This document shows positions 62,972 to 64,000 of a stretch of 64,000 bases of DNA, in pieces. The stretch is from positions 13,021,001 to 13,085,000 of the forward strand of contig NZ_JAPNKC010000001.1 in NCBI RefSeq assembly GCF_026626705.1. Direction: 5' to 3'. Source of the DNA: Pyxidicoccus sp. MSG2. Lineage in GTDB: Bacteria > Myxococcota > Myxococcia > Myxococcales > Myxococcaceae. The position numbers and the translations under genes were made by a program. A model generated the notes under the pieces. The model saw only the letters and a list, made by a program, of their open reading frames with translations. It made no database searches and had not been told where the DNA came from. The first letter of the stretch is position 1. The number at the start of each line of letters is the position of its first letter.

Positions 62972-64000
62972 ATGTCCCCTTCCCTCGCAGCACGGCCGCA
63001 ACCGTTGTTCGGGATGCTCATCGCACTGACGCTGCTCTCGTGTCAGACGTCCTCCGCGCCAGAGAATGACTCGCCGGGCGCGGCGGTCTCGGCGCCTCCC
63101 GAAACCAGCGTTCCCTTCGACGTGTCCGCCGTGATTCGGCAGGTCCACTTCGCCTTCCGGCCCGACGGCGCGGGCTGGAGTGGCGGACACACCACCTACG
63201 GGGTGCGCGCGGGGGTGGACGGGCTGACGCTCACTCCTGTGTCACATCCACGCGTCACACGAGGGGAGGTCTCCGCCCAGCGCGCCCGTGACACCGGCGC
63301 GGTCGTGAAGGGCGCGCCCCTCTCGCTCGGCGCCATGCGCTGGCATCGCGGGTCCCGGCCCGCTCCAGCGGGCGAGGTCCAGGGACGGCTGGAACAGGCC
63401 GGCCATCTCGCCCTCACGCGAGAAGGCTTCGTTGAAACGATTCGAAACACGGAGGAAGGCGTCCGGCAGGAGTGGGGCTTTTCCTCCGAACCTGGAGGGA
63501 GAGGCGACCTGACGCTGGCACTGTCCGCGAAGGGCCTGGCGTATTCCGGAGACAGCGCATCGGGACTCCACTTCAAGGATGCGCGCACGGGCCTGGGCTT
63601 CCGCTATGGCCACACGGCCTGGGTAGAGGCCTCGGGTCGGAGCACGCCGCTCCAGGCGCGGTATGTCGCGGGCGACATCCAGCTTCGCGTGCCGGCGGCG
63701 GTGCTGGCGTCGACCACGTTCCCCGCCACCGTGGCGCCCGTCATCTCCCCGGAGTTCGGCATGGACCAGCCCGTCCCCGGTCCCTTGTCCACCCTGCTGG
63801 ATGAGCCCGCGGTGGCCTCGAATGGCTCGAACCACCTCGTCGCCTGGAAGGACTACCGCCAGGGGACGTACCAGCTCTACGGCACACGCGTCACGAGCGC
63901 GGGAGTCGTCCAGGATGTCTGGGGCCTTCGCTTCACGAACGGCACAGTCACCCCCGACCGTCCCAAGGTGGCCTCCAACGGCACGGACTATCTGGTGGTC
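62972..64000 (+). CDS. Large secreted lipoprotein, 5' part only (C-terminus beyond window)
   Basis: The frame opens at ATG 62972 and is still open at the right edge (343 codons seen). Lipoprotein signal MSPSLAARPQPLFGMLIALT, lipobox LLSC. The visible N-terminal domain (about 40-260) is beta-rich. From about 275 it enters VASNGSNHLVAWKDYRQG and, 45 residues on, VASNGTDYLVV: the start of a repeating beta-propeller-like pattern. Long Myxococcus surface proteins carry such repeats. Function unknown; surface or extracellular. Confidence 0.82.
   Translation, partial: MSPSLAARPQPLFGMLIALTLLSCQTSSAPENDSPGAAVSAPPETSVPFDVSAVIRQVHFAFRPDGAGWSGGHTTYGVRAGVDGLTLTPVSHPRVTRGEVSAQRARDTGAVVKGAPLSLGAMRWHRGSRPAPAGEVQGRLEQAGHLALTREGFVETIRNTEEGVRQEWGFSSEPGGRGDLTLALSAKGLAYSGDSASGLHFKDARTGLGFRYGHTAWVEASGRSTPLQARYVAGDIQLRVPAAVLASTTFPATVAPVISPEFGMDQPVPGPLSTLLDEPAVASNGSNHLVAWKDYRQGTYQLYGTRVTSAGVVQDVWGLRFTNGTVTPDRPKVASNGTDYLVV

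Overview
The window reads as chromosomal DNA from a myxobacterium of the Myxococcus/Corallococcus type. This is inferred, not searched. The support is very high GC with strong GC3 bias, several large eukaryotic-like Ser/Thr kinases with TPR tails, two sigma factors of the type I associate with Myxococcales, many lipoproteins, metzincin proteases and a T6SS-type effector cassette. There is no rRNA, CRISPR array, insertion sequence or phage. One tRNA (Val, CAC) is present.

Layout. 0-5.6 kb: a Ser/Thr kinase running off the left edge, two secreted/anchored proteins of unknown function and an M43-like metalloprotease. 5.7-18.5 kb: a deaminase, then two paralogous modules, each pairing a sigma factor with a zinc-finger/kinase/TPR protein (6.4-10.4 kb and 14.4-18.4 kb, opposite gene order). 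Between them lie a secreted protein, a voltage-gated K+ channel, an alcohol dehydrogenase and its divergent LysR regulator, with a perfect palindromic operator candidate. 18.5-30.2 kb: a second metzincin, then a set of genes that looks like the tailoring and support part of a nonribosomal peptide pathway without its megasynthase: an aminotransferase, an HPPD-family enzyme with hydroxymandelate-synthase-like features, a lipoprotein hydrolase, a CmlA-type diiron beta-hydroxylase, cysDNC sulfate activation, a GNAT enzyme, a type II thioesterase and an Sfp-type phosphopantetheinyl transferase. 30.3-34.3 kb: an App1-like phosphatase and a convergent, overlapping copper radical oxidase. 34.5-38.8 kb: a tightly packed operon of family 2 glycosyltransferase, inner-membrane coiled-coil adaptor, TolC-like outer membrane protein and secreted protein, which I infer to be a synthase-dependent exopolysaccharide system. 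38.8-43.5 kb: an MBL/Rieske fusion, a secreted lipoprotein, TerC and a small protein. 43.6-48.3 kb: tRNA-Val and an operon of UvrD-type helicase, short Hsp70, SCP2-like and coiled-coil proteins. 48.4-57.9 kb: lipoproteins, another glycosyltransferase, a zinc-ribbon repeat protein, a ComEA-like protein, aspartokinase (lysC) and histidine ammonia-lyase (hutH). 58-60.3 kb: a decayed T6SS-like effector cassette (thiolase-like fragment, frameshifted PAAR-like DUF4150 protein, SMI1-type immunity gene), abutted by an ABC transporter operon (60.3-62.7 kb). The window ends inside a secreted lipoprotein gene.

Most interesting: the two sigma/zinc-finger-kinase modules, the orphan NRPS-tailoring neighbourhood, the exopolysaccharide operon, the frame-shifted effector with an A-to-B-to-A frame pattern, and several perfect palindromes in regulatory gaps.
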